Shown: positions 30,704-40,557, numbered from the stretch's first letter. The stretch is 64,000 nucleotides of DNA from Chitinophaga silvisoli (GCF_003412465.1 NZ_QTJV01000012.1:1-64000); one strand, 5' to 3'. Notes: generated from the letters alone by a model not told the origin. Translations and numbers: made by a program.

Positions 30704-31396
30704 TTATTTGATCTGGATGATTTTTTTATCCGGGCCCTGTATGAGCACATTGGGTCCGGATTCTCCATTTCTTCCGTTTGTACCTGCGCTGCCGTCCGCA
30801 CTGACAGTACCGGAGGCTTGCCCTCCTGCACCGGATCCACCACCTTTGCCACCGAAGTTGTTATAGAAGATGCAATTACAGTTAGCGTAGGGTAATGCAG
30901 TTGAATCGTATGTTACGATGATCGTGCCGCCATCACCTCCGTCTGCACCGTTGCCTCCTGCTCCGCCACTGTTGCCATAGGGGCGCTTTTCACCAGTTCT
31001 ATCACCTGTCTCCCCGTCACCACCATTACCGCCATCTCCACCATTTGCAGAAATAATGAGCTTTCCATAGCGGGGGTTCACATAGTAGCTATGCGTATTG
31101 TTCTTTCCTGCGGTAATGGTAATGAAAAGAATGGAAGAATCGCCATCAGGGAAAGCAGCTACTTTTACCTGTAGCGTGGGGCCGGGCTTACCTGGTTTGC
31201 CATTACCACCCCGTCTGGCCATGTTAAACAGGGTAGGTAATAATCGTCCGGCTCCGTTATTACCATTTTTCCCGTTTTTGCCATTAAAATTTGCTTCCTG
31301 CAGGCCATTCCGGTAAGCGAAGTTTTTGTCCGTAATATGCTGTGAATAACAGTTGGTGCTTATCAAAAGCAACAATACAATGGAGAATAATTTCAT
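30704..31396 (-). CDS. Secreted glycine/asparagine-rich protein
   Basis: 230 residues with a signal peptide (ending about CYSQ, residue 19). Two low-complexity Gly/Asn blocks (NGKNGKNGNNGAG, then GGDGGNGGDG and GAGGNGADGGDGG) surround a short beta-rich segment. The spacing recalls collagen-like or bacterial Gly-rich surface repeats but is not a strict GXY series. No enzyme motif is visible. It converges on phosphoketolase with only 4 bp between the stop codons. Confidence 0.75.
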   Translation of the reverse strand: MKLFSIVLLLLISTNCYSQHITDKNFAYRNGLQEANFNGKNGKNGNNGAGRLLPTLFNMARRGGNGKPGKPGPTLQVKVAAFPDGDSSILFITITAGKNNTHSYYVNPRYGKLIISANGGDGGNGGDGETGDRTGEKRPYGNSGGAGGNGADGGDGGTIIVTYDSTALPYANCNCIFYNNFGGKGGGSGAGGQASGTVSADGSAGTNGRNGESGPNVLIQGPDKKIIQIK

Positions 31397-31510
31397 AGGT
31401 TGTTAAGTTATATTAAAAGTACTCAATAAAACCGGTATTGGATCATGTTGAATTTATTAAAACCCACAGCAGCTCCCGGGTGTTATATATGAAATATTAT
31501 AAAAAATAAA

Positions 31511-31518
31511 TATCTTTG
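31511..31518 (+). promoter_or_regulatory. -7 promoter element of the GH128-like gene
   Basis: TATCTTTG matches TAnnTTTG, 32 bp before the ATG at 31551. A clear -33 TTG was not found. Confidence 0.55.
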
Positions 31519-31550
31519 TGCTTTAATCACTCACTGTAGTAACCTACTTA

Positions 31551-32411
31551 ATGAAAACCAATTCACTCCTCATTCTTTCCCTCACCCTGCTTTTCGCCTG
31601 CGGCAAGAAAGATGACACAACAAACAGCAGTACATCCAACGGTAAAAAAGGTGCCTGCTTCAGCACCTATACTACTGATGGTACCTGGAACGGCAACATT
31701 GTGAAACTGAAAGCCAACTGGTTCTATACCTGGGGTACAGATGCACCCCTGGATGTGGCACCGCAGAACGCTGAATTTGTAACCATGTTCTGGGGCGCTG
31801 GCAATGTCACAGATGCGAACATTGCTTATGTCAACAACCTGAAAAAGGAAGGAAAAGTAAAGTACATCCTGGGCTTTAATGAACCGGATCTTTCCGATCA
31901 ATCCAACATGACGGTGGCAAAGGCCCTGGAGCTCTGGCCCAAACTGGAAAGCATCGGTTTGCCACTGGGTAGCCCTGCTGCTGCATGGCCTACACAGAAA
32001 TGGATCTACGATTTCCTGGATTCCTGTATCGTAAAGAATTATCGTGTAGATTTCATTTGCGTACACATGTATGTAGGATTAGATGATACGCACTTTGTGT
32101 CAGTATTGTCCGACTTGTACAATAAATATCATAAGCCGATCTGGATCACTGAGTTTGCAACCGTAGATAACAATGCTACTACTGTAGCGGGCAATATGTA
32201 TACACCTGATCAGGTATTAGGTTTTATGCAGCGTTTATTGCCTAAGCTCGATTCATTGCCTTATGTACAGCGTTATTCCTGGTTCTCCAGTTCCCCGACA
32301 AGTGCCCGTTTATGGCCTTCTTCCCTGATAGATGCGAGCGGAAACCTGACTACACTGGGTAAATGGTATGCTGATCACCAACCGAATAATAGTATTAAAG
32401 CAGCACAATAG
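31551..32411 (+). CDS. GH128-like (Asl1-type) endo-beta-1,3-glucanase lipoprotein
   Basis: 286 residues with a lipobox LLFAC (Cys at about 17) and a short Ser/Asn linker. The catalytic barrel has the strands WFYTWGTD, FVTMFWGA, YILGFNEPD (acid/base Glu at about 111), DFICVHMYVG and PIWITEFAT (nucleophile Glu at about 201), ending in the aromatic YSWFSSSP. This order matches the glycosyl hydrolase catalytic core family grouped in GH128, which cleaves beta-1,3-glucan. Probably an outer-membrane or periplasmic lipoprotein. It has its own promoter and terminator. Confidence 0.85.
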   Translation: MKTNSLLILSLTLLFACGKKDDTTNSSTSNGKKGACFSTYTTDGTWNGNIVKLKANWFYTWGTDAPLDVAPQNAEFVTMFWGAGNVTDANIAYVNNLKKEGKVKYILGFNEPDLSDQSNMTVAKALELWPKLESIGLPLGSPAAAWPTQKWIYDFLDSCIVKNYRVDFICVHMYVGLDDTHFVSVLSDLYNKYHKPIWITEFATVDNNATTVAGNMYTPDQVLGFMQRLLPKLDSLPYVQRYSWFSSSPTSARLWPSSLIDASGNLTTLGKWYADHQPNNSIKAAQ

Positions 32412-32424
32412 TATATTTTCAGGA

Positions 32425-32458
32425 TAGGCATCATCGTTATAGATGGTGCCTTTTTTTT
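32425..32458 (+). terminator. Terminator after the GH128-like gene
   Basis: AGGCATCAT pairs with ATGGTGCCT (one G-T pair), followed by eight T. The T run includes the last bases of the convergent AraC stop codon (32457-32459). Confidence 0.85.
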
Positions 32459-33233
32459 AGCTCCCTGCTATACACATTACATCGTGCAGTTGCAGATAAA
32501 CCTGTGGTGATACCCCGAGATAATGTGTAAAGTCTTTGATCAGGTGACTTTGATCATAATAGCCGCAGGCATGAATTATTTCAAACCAATCCGGTGCCTG
32601 CCCCGGCACCAGCAGGCCGATTGCCTTCTGAAAGCGCTGGTACCTGTTTATTTCCTTTGAACTGAAGCCCAGGTACTTCTTATAATTTAGCTGGATCGTT
32701 CTCTCGCTTTGTGCGCTTTTTTCGGCTATTTGTTTAGGGCTGTCATTAAATCCATCTTCAATAATATTAGCAGCTGCAGGATCCCTTTCACAAAGATAGG
32801 TACCTGAGAAGTCCAGCAGTTTTTCTACCTGGGCGGCGGGATCTTCAAGGGTGTGTATTTCTTGCCAGAGATCGGCAAAGCAATGTGTCTGTATTAATTT
32901 GTCCGGGTCTGTGAGGTAATGTTGGAGCGGCTTGCCAAAGAACCTGTAAAAGGCATCATCTTTAAAATTAGCTACCAGTATTTTACTGCCGGGTGGCAGG
33001 GTATATTTCATGGATTGTTTGATAGGGCCTATCACCAGTGTTCTTTCGATAGGGTGAAAAGTTTCGTTACCATATTGTAAGGGGATGGGTGGTCCGAAAT
33101 TAAAGGCCATGATGGAGGAAAAGGTAGGCAGCAATTGTTTTTGCACGGGTGCATTGCTATGGTTGGCAGCATAGTAAAAATGTGTGAAAACTTGTTCCCA
33201 TGACGCAGGGACTGGTATGCGATATTCCTCCAT
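32457..33233 (-). CDS. AraC-family transcriptional regulator
   Basis: 258 residues. The N-terminal half is a beta-rich sensing domain of the kind annotated DUF6597 (FNFGPPIPL, LVIGPIKQSMKYTLPPGSKI, FKDDAFYRFFG). The C-terminal AraC DNA-binding domain has two helix-turn-helix motifs: QIAEKSAQSERTIQLNYKKYLGFSSKE, split by the usual linker, then IIHACGYYDQSHLIKDFTHYLGVSPQ. The start codon sits 6 bp after a perfect 14-bp hairpin, which may act on its expression. Targets are unknown; the GH99-like gene just upstream is a candidate. Confidence 0.9.
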   Translation of the reverse strand: MEEYRIPVPASWEQVFTHFYYAANHSNAPVQKQLLPTFSSIMAFNFGPPIPLQYGNETFHPIERTLVIGPIKQSMKYTLPPGSKILVANFKDDAFYRFFGKPLQHYLTDPDKLIQTHCFADLWQEIHTLEDPAAQVEKLLDFSGTYLCERDPAAANIIEDGFNDSPKQIAEKSAQSERTIQLNYKKYLGFSSKEINRYQRFQKAIGLLVPGQAPDWFEIIHACGYYDQSHLIKDFTHYLGVSPQVYLQLHDVMCIAGS

Positions 33234-33275
33234 TTAAAACACTCGCTTATACTTTTATCCGGTATAAGCGAGTGT
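33234..33275 (-). terminator. Hairpin terminator between the GH99-like and AraC genes
   Basis: ACACTCGCTTATAC (33239-33252) and its exact complement (33262-33275) form a 14-bp stem with a 9-nt loop, followed on the minus strand by TTTTAA and then the ATG of the AraC gene. It can terminate GH99-like transcription and also lies in the leader of any read-through AraC message. Confidence 0.8.
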
Positions 33276-33280
33276 CGAAT

Positions 33281-34930
33281 TTACTGATTTAATCTGAAGG
33301 ATTCCCAACCACCCACAGTCGTCCTGTTGCACGTCATGGCTTGTAATCCATCTTCGCTGGAAATGTACAGGCCATTATTCCCTTTCAATGAAATACTGCC
33401 GTCTGCATTGGTCACCCAATCAAACTGCTCCCATACGCCAATGGTGCTACGATTGCAGGTGATGGGCTGCAATCCGTTTTCGGAGGATACGTATTTATCA
33501 TTGTTCTTTAAAGCGATCTTTCCATTACCTGCGTCCACCACTAAGAATGATTCCCAGCCACCTGCAGCGGTCCGGTTACAATTCATGGCCTGAGTACCAT
33601 TTTCACTACTCACATACAGGTTATTAGAACCTTTCAATGTAATAGTTAAACCCACAGGATTATTAGCTGTGCCACCGGGTTGAGTAGGTGTTTGCCGGAT
33701 AGCAGTTAAATTGATTTGTCCTTTCAGCATCCGGCCGCCATCGCCGGTGAGTCTTAAATAGTAATCCGCAGAGCAGGCTACACCATCTTCATCCAGGGTG
33801 ACAAAGCCTGATCCGGCAGGTATGAAAGCAGCACTTTCTGCAGTCTTGGCGATCTGGTTGCCTTCATTGTATTCATCGAACATGGAAATATAAATACCCT
33901 GACAACCTACACGGATCATATTGTAAAACTGTCTCCACATGAAGTCTCCATGGGCGCGTTGTTTTTCCTGCAGGTCACCGGGCAATACGCAGGGTTGATA
34001 GTCAATTCCATTTGCGTTGCAAAATGCCTGGTCGGGCGTATTTACATTCGTAAAGAAATTGTCGGATTCACCGGCATTTCCTATTCTTCCGACCATCCAG
34101 GGAGAGAGCATGTTGAAGGCTTTGTAAGCATTGAGGAATGCAGGTCTTGAATCGCTGTTCTCTTCTCTCCAGTGTGTAGGTACACCACCGATTACATAAC
34201 ATCCCTGGTTCTTAAACCAGTTTATGACATCGATGCATATATCGGCAGACCATGGATGATTGTCATCATTAAAACCAAAGCCCCAGATGCAAACAACGGG
34301 TTTGCCGTTTTGCATAGCGTAAGCTGAAGAGGAAGTATAGGCGGACATTTTAGCCAGCCAGTCGGTTTTGATTTCGGACTGCATATTGGTCCATCCGCTC
34401 ACATCGTACATGATGTAGAATTTACGGCCATAGGTTTCAGCAGCGCGTTTCACCTTTGCAGTCACGGAGTCGCGGATAGGACCTTCCTGCCCATTGGGAT
34501 TGAAACGTTGCAGTGCGGCGGCATCAATATCATTCTCCTGCATCCAGCGAAAGTGGGTGTTCACAGTCTGGTCAGTGTAGGAGGAAAATAAAGTAGCAGG
34601 CGAACCGTTGCCGAGAGCAGGCCAGCCTGTTTGAAAGGTGCTGGTATAATCCCTGACATCCGGCCAGGACTTGATCCCATTGTTGGTAGCGGATGGAATC
34701 TTGGCCCAGTCCTGCGTATAATGCCACCAGGCATTGATAGGAGAGCCATCTCCTGTACAGGCAAACCAGCCCTGGTAGCCTACGACTATTTTGCCTACGA
34801 CATCTCCGGCGGGAGAGGTGTTGGCTACGGATAATCCACTGGCTTTTAAGGTAATGGAGGATTCTCGTTTGTTACAGCTGAAGCATAGCGATAACAGGGC
34901 TGCCCACAGCAGCATAGGCATGGTTTTCAT
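33281..34930 (-). CDS. GH99/GH71-like glycoside hydrolase lipoprotein with three fascin-like repeats
   Basis: 549 residues. A lipoprotein-type signal (CFSC, Cys at about 19) precedes the catalytic domain (about 40-390). This has [88 protein letters not shown] and [18 protein letters not shown], characteristic of the Bacteroidota GH71/99-like group (endo-alpha-mannosidase relatives). The last 150 residues are three 47-residue repeats with [22 protein letters not shown], resembling fascin-like beta-trefoil sugar-binding domains. The natural substrate is unknown. Confidence 0.88.
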   Translation of the reverse strand: MKTMPMLLWAALLSLCFSCNKRESSITLKASGLSVANTSPAGDVVGKIVVGYQGWFACTGDGSPINAWWHYTQDWAKIPSATNNGIKSWPDVRDYTSTFQTGWPALGNGSPATLFSSYTDQTVNTHFRWMQENDIDAAALQRFNPNGQEGPIRDSVTAKVKRAAETYGRKFYIMYDVSGWTNMQSEIKTDWLAKMSAYTSSSAYAMQNGKPVVCIWGFGFNDDNHPWSADICIDVINWFKNQGCYVIGGVPTHWREENSDSRPAFLNAYKAFNMLSPWMVGRIGNAGESDNFFTNVNTPDQAFCNANGIDYQPCVLPGDLQEKQRAHGDFMWRQFYNMIRVGCQGIYISMFDEYNEGNQIAKTAESAAFIPAGSGFVTLDEDGVACSADYYLRLTGDGGRMLKGQINLTAIRQTPTQPGGTANNPVGLTITLKGSNNLYVSSENGTQAMNCNRTAAGGWESFLVVDAGNGKIALKNNDKYVSSENGLQPITCNRSTIGVWEQFDWVTNADGSISLKGNNGLYISSEDGLQAMTCNRTTVGGWESFRLNQ

Positions 34931-34996
34931 GGTTTTTCAGATTTTATGGTGAGGGAAATTCTGCTACATGCCTAATTAAACGGAGAATCGGGTAGA

Positions 34997-36109
34997 TTAT
35001 TTTGTACTTAAGAGCCAGGTGTCACGAAAAATCATTTCATTGGGTGTGTTTTTCGTGATAATGAAACCAGCTTCAGTGAAAAATTCTTCTGCTGCTTGGA
35101 AGGAGGCGAATTTATTTTCTTCTACTTTATGGAAGTTGAGAAATCTTTGCTGCCGCTGGGTATATGCCTGTCTGCCATCGAGAGGAGAAGGAATGTAGAT
35201 GTCGGCAGTAATCCAGCAACCGCCTCTTTCTTTTAGGGCTTTATGGATATTGCCTGCCAGCTGTTTCTTTTCTTCCATATTCAGGTACATCAGTAAGCCT
35301 TCATTGACAATAGCAATGGGACCTTCGGGGAAGGAATTGATGATTCTTTCAAATTGTGTATCATCCAGTGCATTGAGTGGGGCTAATTGTAGATGGCCTT
35401 TCAGCGGTCCCTGCTGCAATTGATTGACAAATTGTTGTTTCCTGCTGATCACATCTTCGAGATCAGTATCAATAAAGTGCACAGCTTTATTACCAGCCAT
35501 ATCCAGGCCTCTGAAAGAGTAGCCGGAAGAGAGTTCCAGGATATTGGTAATGCCGGTAGGTGCAAGCATTTGATCGATGCTGTAGTACCTGTTTTCAAAA
35601 TGCTGAACTCTGGCGTAGAACATAGGAGTCTTTTCGGTATCATCCGGTAGTGCATGGAGTAATTTGGCGGCTTCTTTCATAAAAGGAATGCGGGTGTGCG
35701 ACTTTGTGAACAGGAGGGCGATAGCGGAGGGGCTGATGGTATTAAAATCCTTTACTTTTTCATTGAAGAAAATGCGGTTGGAGAAGGGGTCGGTCACGAT
35801 CATCTCGAGAGTATCGGAGGCCCATTCTACCCGTTCCAGGCCGGGGCGGTTATAAGGGTAATTTTTGGCTAAGAGTTCTTCGTGATATTTTTGCAATCCT
35901 TCGAAATCTGAAATAGAGAACCGGGCACCGGGGGAGCATTCTCCATGATGTTCGGAGAGGTCGAAGGGGAGGCCACGGAGGGACATGCGTAAGTAAAAAG
36001 GACTGTTTTCCGGGCGATGTTCCCAGGTGATCGTACATCCCAGCCAGTTGACATAAAATTCAATGGTTTTGTTGTAATCAAAGACACGGAAAACGGGGAT
36101 TATTTGCAT
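34997..36109 (-). CDS. Fused glyoxalase/bleomycin-resistance (VOC) domain and SAM-dependent methyltransferase
   Basis: 370 residues in two parts. Residues 1-117 form a VOC domain of the bleomycin-resistance type: IPVFRVFDYNKTIEFYVNWLG, GLPFDLSEHHGE and a final MIVTDPFSNRIFFNE strand. Residues 125-370 form a class I methyltransferase of the leucine-carboxyl-methyltransferase-like type: NILELSSGYSFRGLDMA (SAM loop), VHFIDTDLEDVI, and PIAIVNEGLLMYLNMEEKKQL. One continuous frame covers both with no break. The role is unknown; a VOC domain that binds a small molecule and delivers it to a methyltransferase would be consistent. Its neighbour is a Crp/Fnr-type regulator on the same strand, 72 bp upstream. 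Confidence 0.88.
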   Translation of the reverse strand: MQIIPVFRVFDYNKTIEFYVNWLGCTITWEHRPENSPFYLRMSLRGLPFDLSEHHGECSPGARFSISDFEGLQKYHEELLAKNYPYNRPGLERVEWASDTLEMIVTDPFSNRIFFNEKVKDFNTISPSAIALLFTKSHTRIPFMKEAAKLLHALPDDTEKTPMFYARVQHFENRYYSIDQMLAPTGITNILELSSGYSFRGLDMAGNKAVHFIDTDLEDVISRKQQFVNQLQQGPLKGHLQLAPLNALDDTQFERIINSFPEGPIAIVNEGLLMYLNMEEKKQLAGNIHKALKERGGCWITADIYIPSPLDGRQAYTQRQQRFLNFHKVEENKFASFQAAEEFFTEAGFIITKNTPNEMIFRDTWLLSTK

Positions 36110-36181
36110 GGCGATTATTTTTTAGAGAACAAAGATGAGGGGATGTCCGGAGGTAAAATTTAACGATTGTTAAAAAGCAGG

Positions 36182-36715
36182 TTATTTGATTTGCGCCCTG
36201 ATCCTGCTGAGTGATACCTGTGTAATCCCCAGATAAGATGCAATATACTGCAAAGGAACACGCTGTATTACTTGTGGTCGCTCTGCAAGAAGGTTTTGAT
36301 AACGTTGTTTGGGGGTGTCGCGGAGGAAGGAAAAGAAGTGTTGGATAAATGCTGCCTGCCGGTCAATGGCGCGGTCCATGAGGAAAGTATTGATGAGAGG
36401 GTGCTGGCGCATTTGCTGCAGGTCTTCAGGGAGGAGCCAGCGAACATCTGTTTGTTCGATAGTTTCAATAGAGTAGGGGCTGGGTGTTTGCTTGTTGAAT
36501 GATTCGATAGAGGAGAAGGCTTCCCCTTCGAAAAAGAATTGAAAACTGATGTCTTTGCCATCGTGGTTGAACCAGGTGCGGATACATCCTTTTTTGATTA
36601 AGTAAACTTTGCGCGCGATCTCTCCTTCTTTGAGAAGTATGGTTTTGGGAGGGAATGAATCATGTTTCCAAAGATGTTGGTATTGTTGAAGTGCGAGTCG
36701 AAGCGATTGGTCCAT
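36182..36715 (-). CDS. Crp/Fnr-family transcriptional regulator
   Basis: 177 residues. A cyclic-nucleotide-binding beta barrel (about 20-115; PPKTILLKEGEIARKVYLIK, GCIRTWFNHDGKDISFQFFF) is followed by a helical stretch and a short HTH (VPLQYIASYLGITQVSLSRI). This is the small Bacteroidota type that usually does not bind cAMP. It lies directly upstream of the VOC-methyltransferase gene and is divergent from the SprB adhesin gene. Confidence 0.88.
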   Translation of the reverse strand: MDQSLRLALQQYQHLWKHDSFPPKTILLKEGEIARKVYLIKKGCIRTWFNHDGKDISFQFFFEGEAFSSIESFNKQTPSPYSIETIEQTDVRWLLPEDLQQMRQHPLINTFLMDRAIDRQAAFIQHFFSFLRDTPKQRYQNLLAERPQVIQRVPLQYIASYLGITQVSLSRIRAQIK

Positions 36716-36776
36716 GGCATTTTTTTCAAAATTAATTTTTTATTTGGAATACATTCGTATATTCGTAATAACCACG

Positions 36777-36808
36777 GCAGCATGATTGTTAACCATTGTC
36801 CATGCTGC
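36777..36808. promoter_or_regulatory. Inverted repeat in the divergent Crp/Fnr - adhesin promoter region
   Basis: GCAGCATG and CATGCTGC form an 8-bp inverted repeat with a 16-nt spacer, 60 bp before the adhesin start. A nearby direct repeat ATTCGTAT-ATTCGTAA (about 36754-36769) could be an operator. Binding by the divergent regulator is a guess. Confidence 0.4.
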
Positions 36809-36868
36809 ATTACAGACCATATTCTTTATAAGAATATCAACCAAAACAATAACAATTAAGCCTATATC

Positions 36869-39800
36869 ATGAAGTTTGTTACCACGGTAATAATATTATT
36901 ATTACATCTGTCTGGTTTTGCGCAATTAAGTGTAAATGTATATGCTCATCTCACGCAAACAGGTTCAATCGGTTCACTTTCATTTGATAAAACGATGACA
37001 TTGGGTGCTTCTCCTATGTCAGCCACAGGTGGCCCTGTTTACAAGGCTATTGTGAGTCATATTCCTCCATTTTTGTTGTATCGGGATGATGCTATGATAG
37101 GAACGGTAAGTAGCGGTAATGTATACCCGGTGGGCGCTATCAGGGGGGATATACAATTTTATGGCGGGGAAAGGAGCACAGGGTATTTCTCAGTAAGATA
37201 TGTGTATGAGATGGTGGCACCGCACCGGGTGATAGCGGAGCTGTCTTCAGGTACACAAACTTGTGTTAATAGTGCTATTACATTACGCTCTGCGGATAAC
37301 TGGCCTTTGCTGAATGATTATATAGTGAGTAGTGGGGTCGTGTGGGAGTATAGCCTGAACGGGACAGCTGCATGGGTGGCTTTGGATTCCACTTCTTCCT
37401 ATTCATACTCATTTGTACCGATGTTGTATATGAATGTAACAGGGGTTGTGAACGTTCGTTTCAGGTGTCGTATGAAGGCTGAGTATGACAACCAGGTGTA
37501 TTATTCTCCTTATAGCGCAGCATCTGATTTTTATACGATTATACCGGCAGCTCCGCTAGTGAAAAGTATGAGTGAATTGCTGGTTACACCTGCCTGTGCG
37601 GGAAAAGCGAATGGTGAGATTTATCTTCCGGGAACAGCCATTAGCAGCGCGGAGCCATTGATGTACTGGTTATTGCGTCCGGGTAATGTGACTACTGTCT
37701 GTACGACAAATTGTGGTGACCTGGTAGATTGGAGCAATGGGGCGGATAGTGTGAGTAAGGGAGTGAGTATAGCAGGGGTGAAGGCGGGTGCTTATACATT
37801 ATGGTTGGTGAACAGTGGGGGGAGTGCGGGTAATTGCCTGACACCTGTAAAGGTCGTGGTGCCGGAGGTGGCGGCTTTATCACTGGCTATAAAATCAGTC
37901 ACACCTATCGGATGTAATGGTGGCAGGGATGGCGTGATTAGTGTGCAGGCAAGTGGGGGTGCCGGGTATAGTTATGGGTTAAAAACGCCCGGGGGAGATG
38001 TACTTTATAATACAAGTGGTACCTGGCAGGATTTGGGTGCGGGTACCTACGAGGCAATGGTGAGTGATACGGCTTGTAATGATGTGCAGCGTGTGAGTAT
38101 TACGCTTACCGAGCCGGCAAAGATTGTCGGTACAATCCATGTTGCCGAAAGTTCCTGTAACCTGGAACCTGATGGAAGAATAGATATTACAGCACCTGGC
38201 GCGGGAATTCATTTGTATAATGAAGCGGGAGTATTACAGGACTCACTTTCCGGGCTATCAGCGGGAAAATATACAATCAGGTTATTTGATATTGCGCATC
38301 CGGTCTGCCCAGCATGGGATACCCTGCTGAGTATAAGGGGGCCTGTGCCACTGGAATTGCAGTTAATAAATGCTGATTCAGTAAGTTGCCAGGGAGCTAA
38401 TGACGGGCATTTGCGGGTGAGTGGGAATGGAAGTCTGTATGTACTCACCGGCCCCGTACAGATGACGAATACAACAGGAGACTTTGATCATCTTCCTGCG
38501 GGGGAGTATACGGTGCAGGTAAGAAGGAATAATACGGGTTGTGGGGATGTGGTATCCGGTCAATTTACAATCTACGAACGGCCGCCATTAGCGTTAAAAC
38601 TGGAAAGCATCCCGGTCACCTGTTATAATGCCGCAAATGGGTATTTGCAGGCAAATGTAAGCGGTGGCACAGGGACCTATAATTACACCTGGGAAAAGCT
38701 AAGGGAGCCAGGCTGGTTTGCTGTTGGCAGACAAATAGAGGATGTAGGGCCCGGTACATATAGGGTTAGGGTTACAGACAGGGAATGTAGTGTGACATCT
38801 GATACGGTTGTATTTACTAATCCCCTGCCGGTGTCAGTAGATGATGTGAGTATAAGGGAAGCAGTGTGCCTGGAAGCTGGAGCCACCTTCGATGTCAGGG
38901 CTTCGGGTGGCGATGGGAAGTATACAATTGCTTATTCGGGAGATCATGGAGAGACATATACACCGCTTGGCCCCATAACTGTAGCAGGAGAATATGACAT
39001 TCGCGTAGAGGATGGCAGGGGATGTATGGCCTGGGCAGCAGATACTTATACAATAACTTTACCTGATAGCCTTTACTTTCAAACTAATGTGAGCAATATC
39101 ACCTGTAGGGGGAATGATGATGGCCGGATTGATATTAGCGCTTCAGGAAATGCTTACGCGCTTTCTTTTAGCCTGGATAATGAGTTGTGGCAGGCATCAC
39201 CGGTTTTTGATGGCTTATTGGCTGGTGCCTATACGGTTTATGTAATGGATGATAGGGGGTGTAAAAAATCTTCAGCGGTGCAGGTATCGGAAGATACTAC
39301 CCGGCAGGCATTAAAGGTCAGTATTACGGGTAATAAAGGGGTTTATTGCGGAGCAGATACCACGGGTATGCTTAGTTTTATAACAACCGGGGGAACGGCT
39401 CCTTATACCTATTCATTGGATCATACGAATTGGAGGACTACTCCATCTTTCTCCGGACTAGCTGCGGGTAGCTATACAATATATGCAAAGGACGATTTTG
39501 GCTGTGCTACGAAATATGATGCTGTCATAACAGCGGAAGATCCGGCTCTTAATTTAACCGCGCGGGTAATGCCTGTCCGCTGTTACGGAACGGCTACAGG
39601 AGCATTGGATATAACAGCGACAGGTGGGGATGGGGTTTACCACTATACCTGGCAGGAGACAGCTTTGAATACAGGTAATCTGGACGGGCTGCAGGCGGGG
39701 CAATATCACCTGTTGCTAAGTGACGGGGCAGGGTGTAGGGTATCAGGAGAATATACGATTCCAGAACCCTCATTGCTGACAATGAAATTAAAAACATCGG

Positions 39801-40552
39801 GCGTGTGTGATGGATTGGAGGATGGTATTGTCGGGGTGCTTGCTGAAGGAGGCACGGCTGCTTACGCCTACTCATTGGGAGATGCAAATTGGGGCAGCGA
39901 TTCCATCTTCACTCACCTGGCAGCAGGAAAGTATACAGTAGCAGTAAAGGATGCGAATGATTGTTTTTTGGAAGAGGAGGTGATGCTCAATAAGAGGAAT
40001 ACACAACCCCTGGTCAACTTCCTCGTCGTCTCACAGGATAATGTTACAGATACACTAGCTGTCAGGGAAATATGTTTGCCAGCTCCCGATACGGTGAGCT
40101 GGGAGTTTTCTCCTGGTGCGGAATGGCTGGGTACAGATCCATATAATGCGCCTTTGATCAGGTTTAATCGCCAGGGAGACTACTGGATAAAAATGTACGC
40201 CAGCTTTGGTACCTGTACATACAATTTACAGAAAGGGATAAATATCCTGCCTTATGACCCCTTATCCCTACCTGTATATCAGTTACCTGCCAGCATAATT
40301 GATACAGTGATGGTGTCGCCTAACCCCAACCGGGGTTATTTTACATGTAAAGTTCAGCTTAACAGGAAACAGCAAACGACCATCAGTGTATATGACCTGA
40401 ATGGAAGGATGCTGGCGCGAAAGCAATATGCGCCGGCTCTTTTGATAGCCGATAGTTTTGATTTGGGGAATGTGCTATCCGGGATGCACTTGCTACGGGT
40501 GCTAACAGAAAATGATAGTAAAGATGTGCCATTTATAATCAGCCAATTTTGA
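36869..40552 (+). CDS. SprB-repeat surface protein with T9SS C-terminal sorting domain
   Basis: 1227 residues. The signal peptide is MKFVTTVIILLLHLSGFAQ. After an N-terminal region (about 20-220) come about nine SprB-type repeats of 80-90 residues: a Cys, xGxxDGxI, SGGxGxYxYxW, a LxAGxYTVxVxD turn and a closing Cys. Examples are CNGGRDGVISVQASGG, CYGTATGALDITATGG and LAAGSYTIYAKDDFGC. The last 80 residues are a type A T9SS sorting domain (VSPNPNRGYFTCKVQL, YDLNGRMLARKQY, MHLLRVLTENDSKDVPFIIS). SprB repeats occur in cell-surface gliding adhesins. The toxin-like gene follows 46 bp later on the same strand, so this is a likely display or delivery partner. Confidence 0.92.
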   Translation: MKFVTTVIILLLHLSGFAQLSVNVYAHLTQTGSIGSLSFDKTMTLGASPMSATGGPVYKAIVSHIPPFLLYRDDAMIGTVSSGNVYPVGAIRGDIQFYGGERSTGYFSVRYVYEMVAPHRVIAELSSGTQTCVNSAITLRSADNWPLLNDYIVSSGVVWEYSLNGTAAWVALDSTSSYSYSFVPMLYMNVTGVVNVRFRCRMKAEYDNQVYYSPYSAASDFYTIIPAAPLVKSMSELLVTPACAGKANGEIYLPGTAISSAEPLMYWLLRPGNVTTVCTTNCGDLVDWSNGADSVSKGVSIAGVKAGAYTLWLVNSGGSAGNCLTPVKVVVPEVAALSLAIKSVTPIGCNGGRDGVISVQASGGAGYSYGLKTPGGDVLYNTSGTWQDLGAGTYEAMVSDTACNDVQRVSITLTEPAKIVGTIHVAESSCNLEPDGRIDITAPGAGIHLYNEAGVLQDSLSGLSAGKYTIRLFDIAHPVCPAWDTLLSIRGPVPLELQLINADSVSCQGANDGHLRVSGNGSLYVLTGPVQMTNTTGDFDHLPAGEYTVQVRRNNTGCGDVVSGQFTIYERPPLALKLESIPVTCYNAANGYLQANVSGGTGTYNYTWEKLREPGWFAVGRQIEDVGPGTYRVRVTDRECSVTSDTVVFTNPLPVSVDDVSIREAVCLEAGATFDVRASGGDGKYTIAYSGDHGETYTPLGPITVAGEYDIRVEDGRGCMAWAADTYTITLPDSLYFQTNVSNITCRGNDDGRIDISASGNAYALSFSLDNELWQASPVFDGLLAGAYTVYVMDDRGCKKSSAVQVSEDTTRQALKVSITGNKGVYCGADTTGMLSFITTGGTAPYTYSLDHTNWRTTPSFSGLAAGSYTIYAKDDFGCATKYDAVITAEDPALNLTARVMPVRCYGTATGALDITATGGDGVYHYTWQETALNTGNLDGLQAGQYHLLLSDGAGCRVSGEYTIPEPSLLTMKLKTSGVCDGLEDGIVGVLAEGGTAAYAYSLGDANWGSDSIFTHLAAGKYTVAVKDANDCFLEEEVMLNKRNTQPLVNFLVVSQDNVTDTLAVREICLPAPDTVSWEFSPGAEWLGTDPYNAPLIRFNRQGDYWIKMYASFGTCTYNLQKGINILPYDPLSLPVYQLPASIIDTVMVSPNPNRGYFTCKVQLNRKQQTTISVYDLNGRMLARKQYAPALLIADSFDLGNVLSGMHLLRVLTENDSKDVPFIISQF

Positions 40553-40557
40553 GTGAT

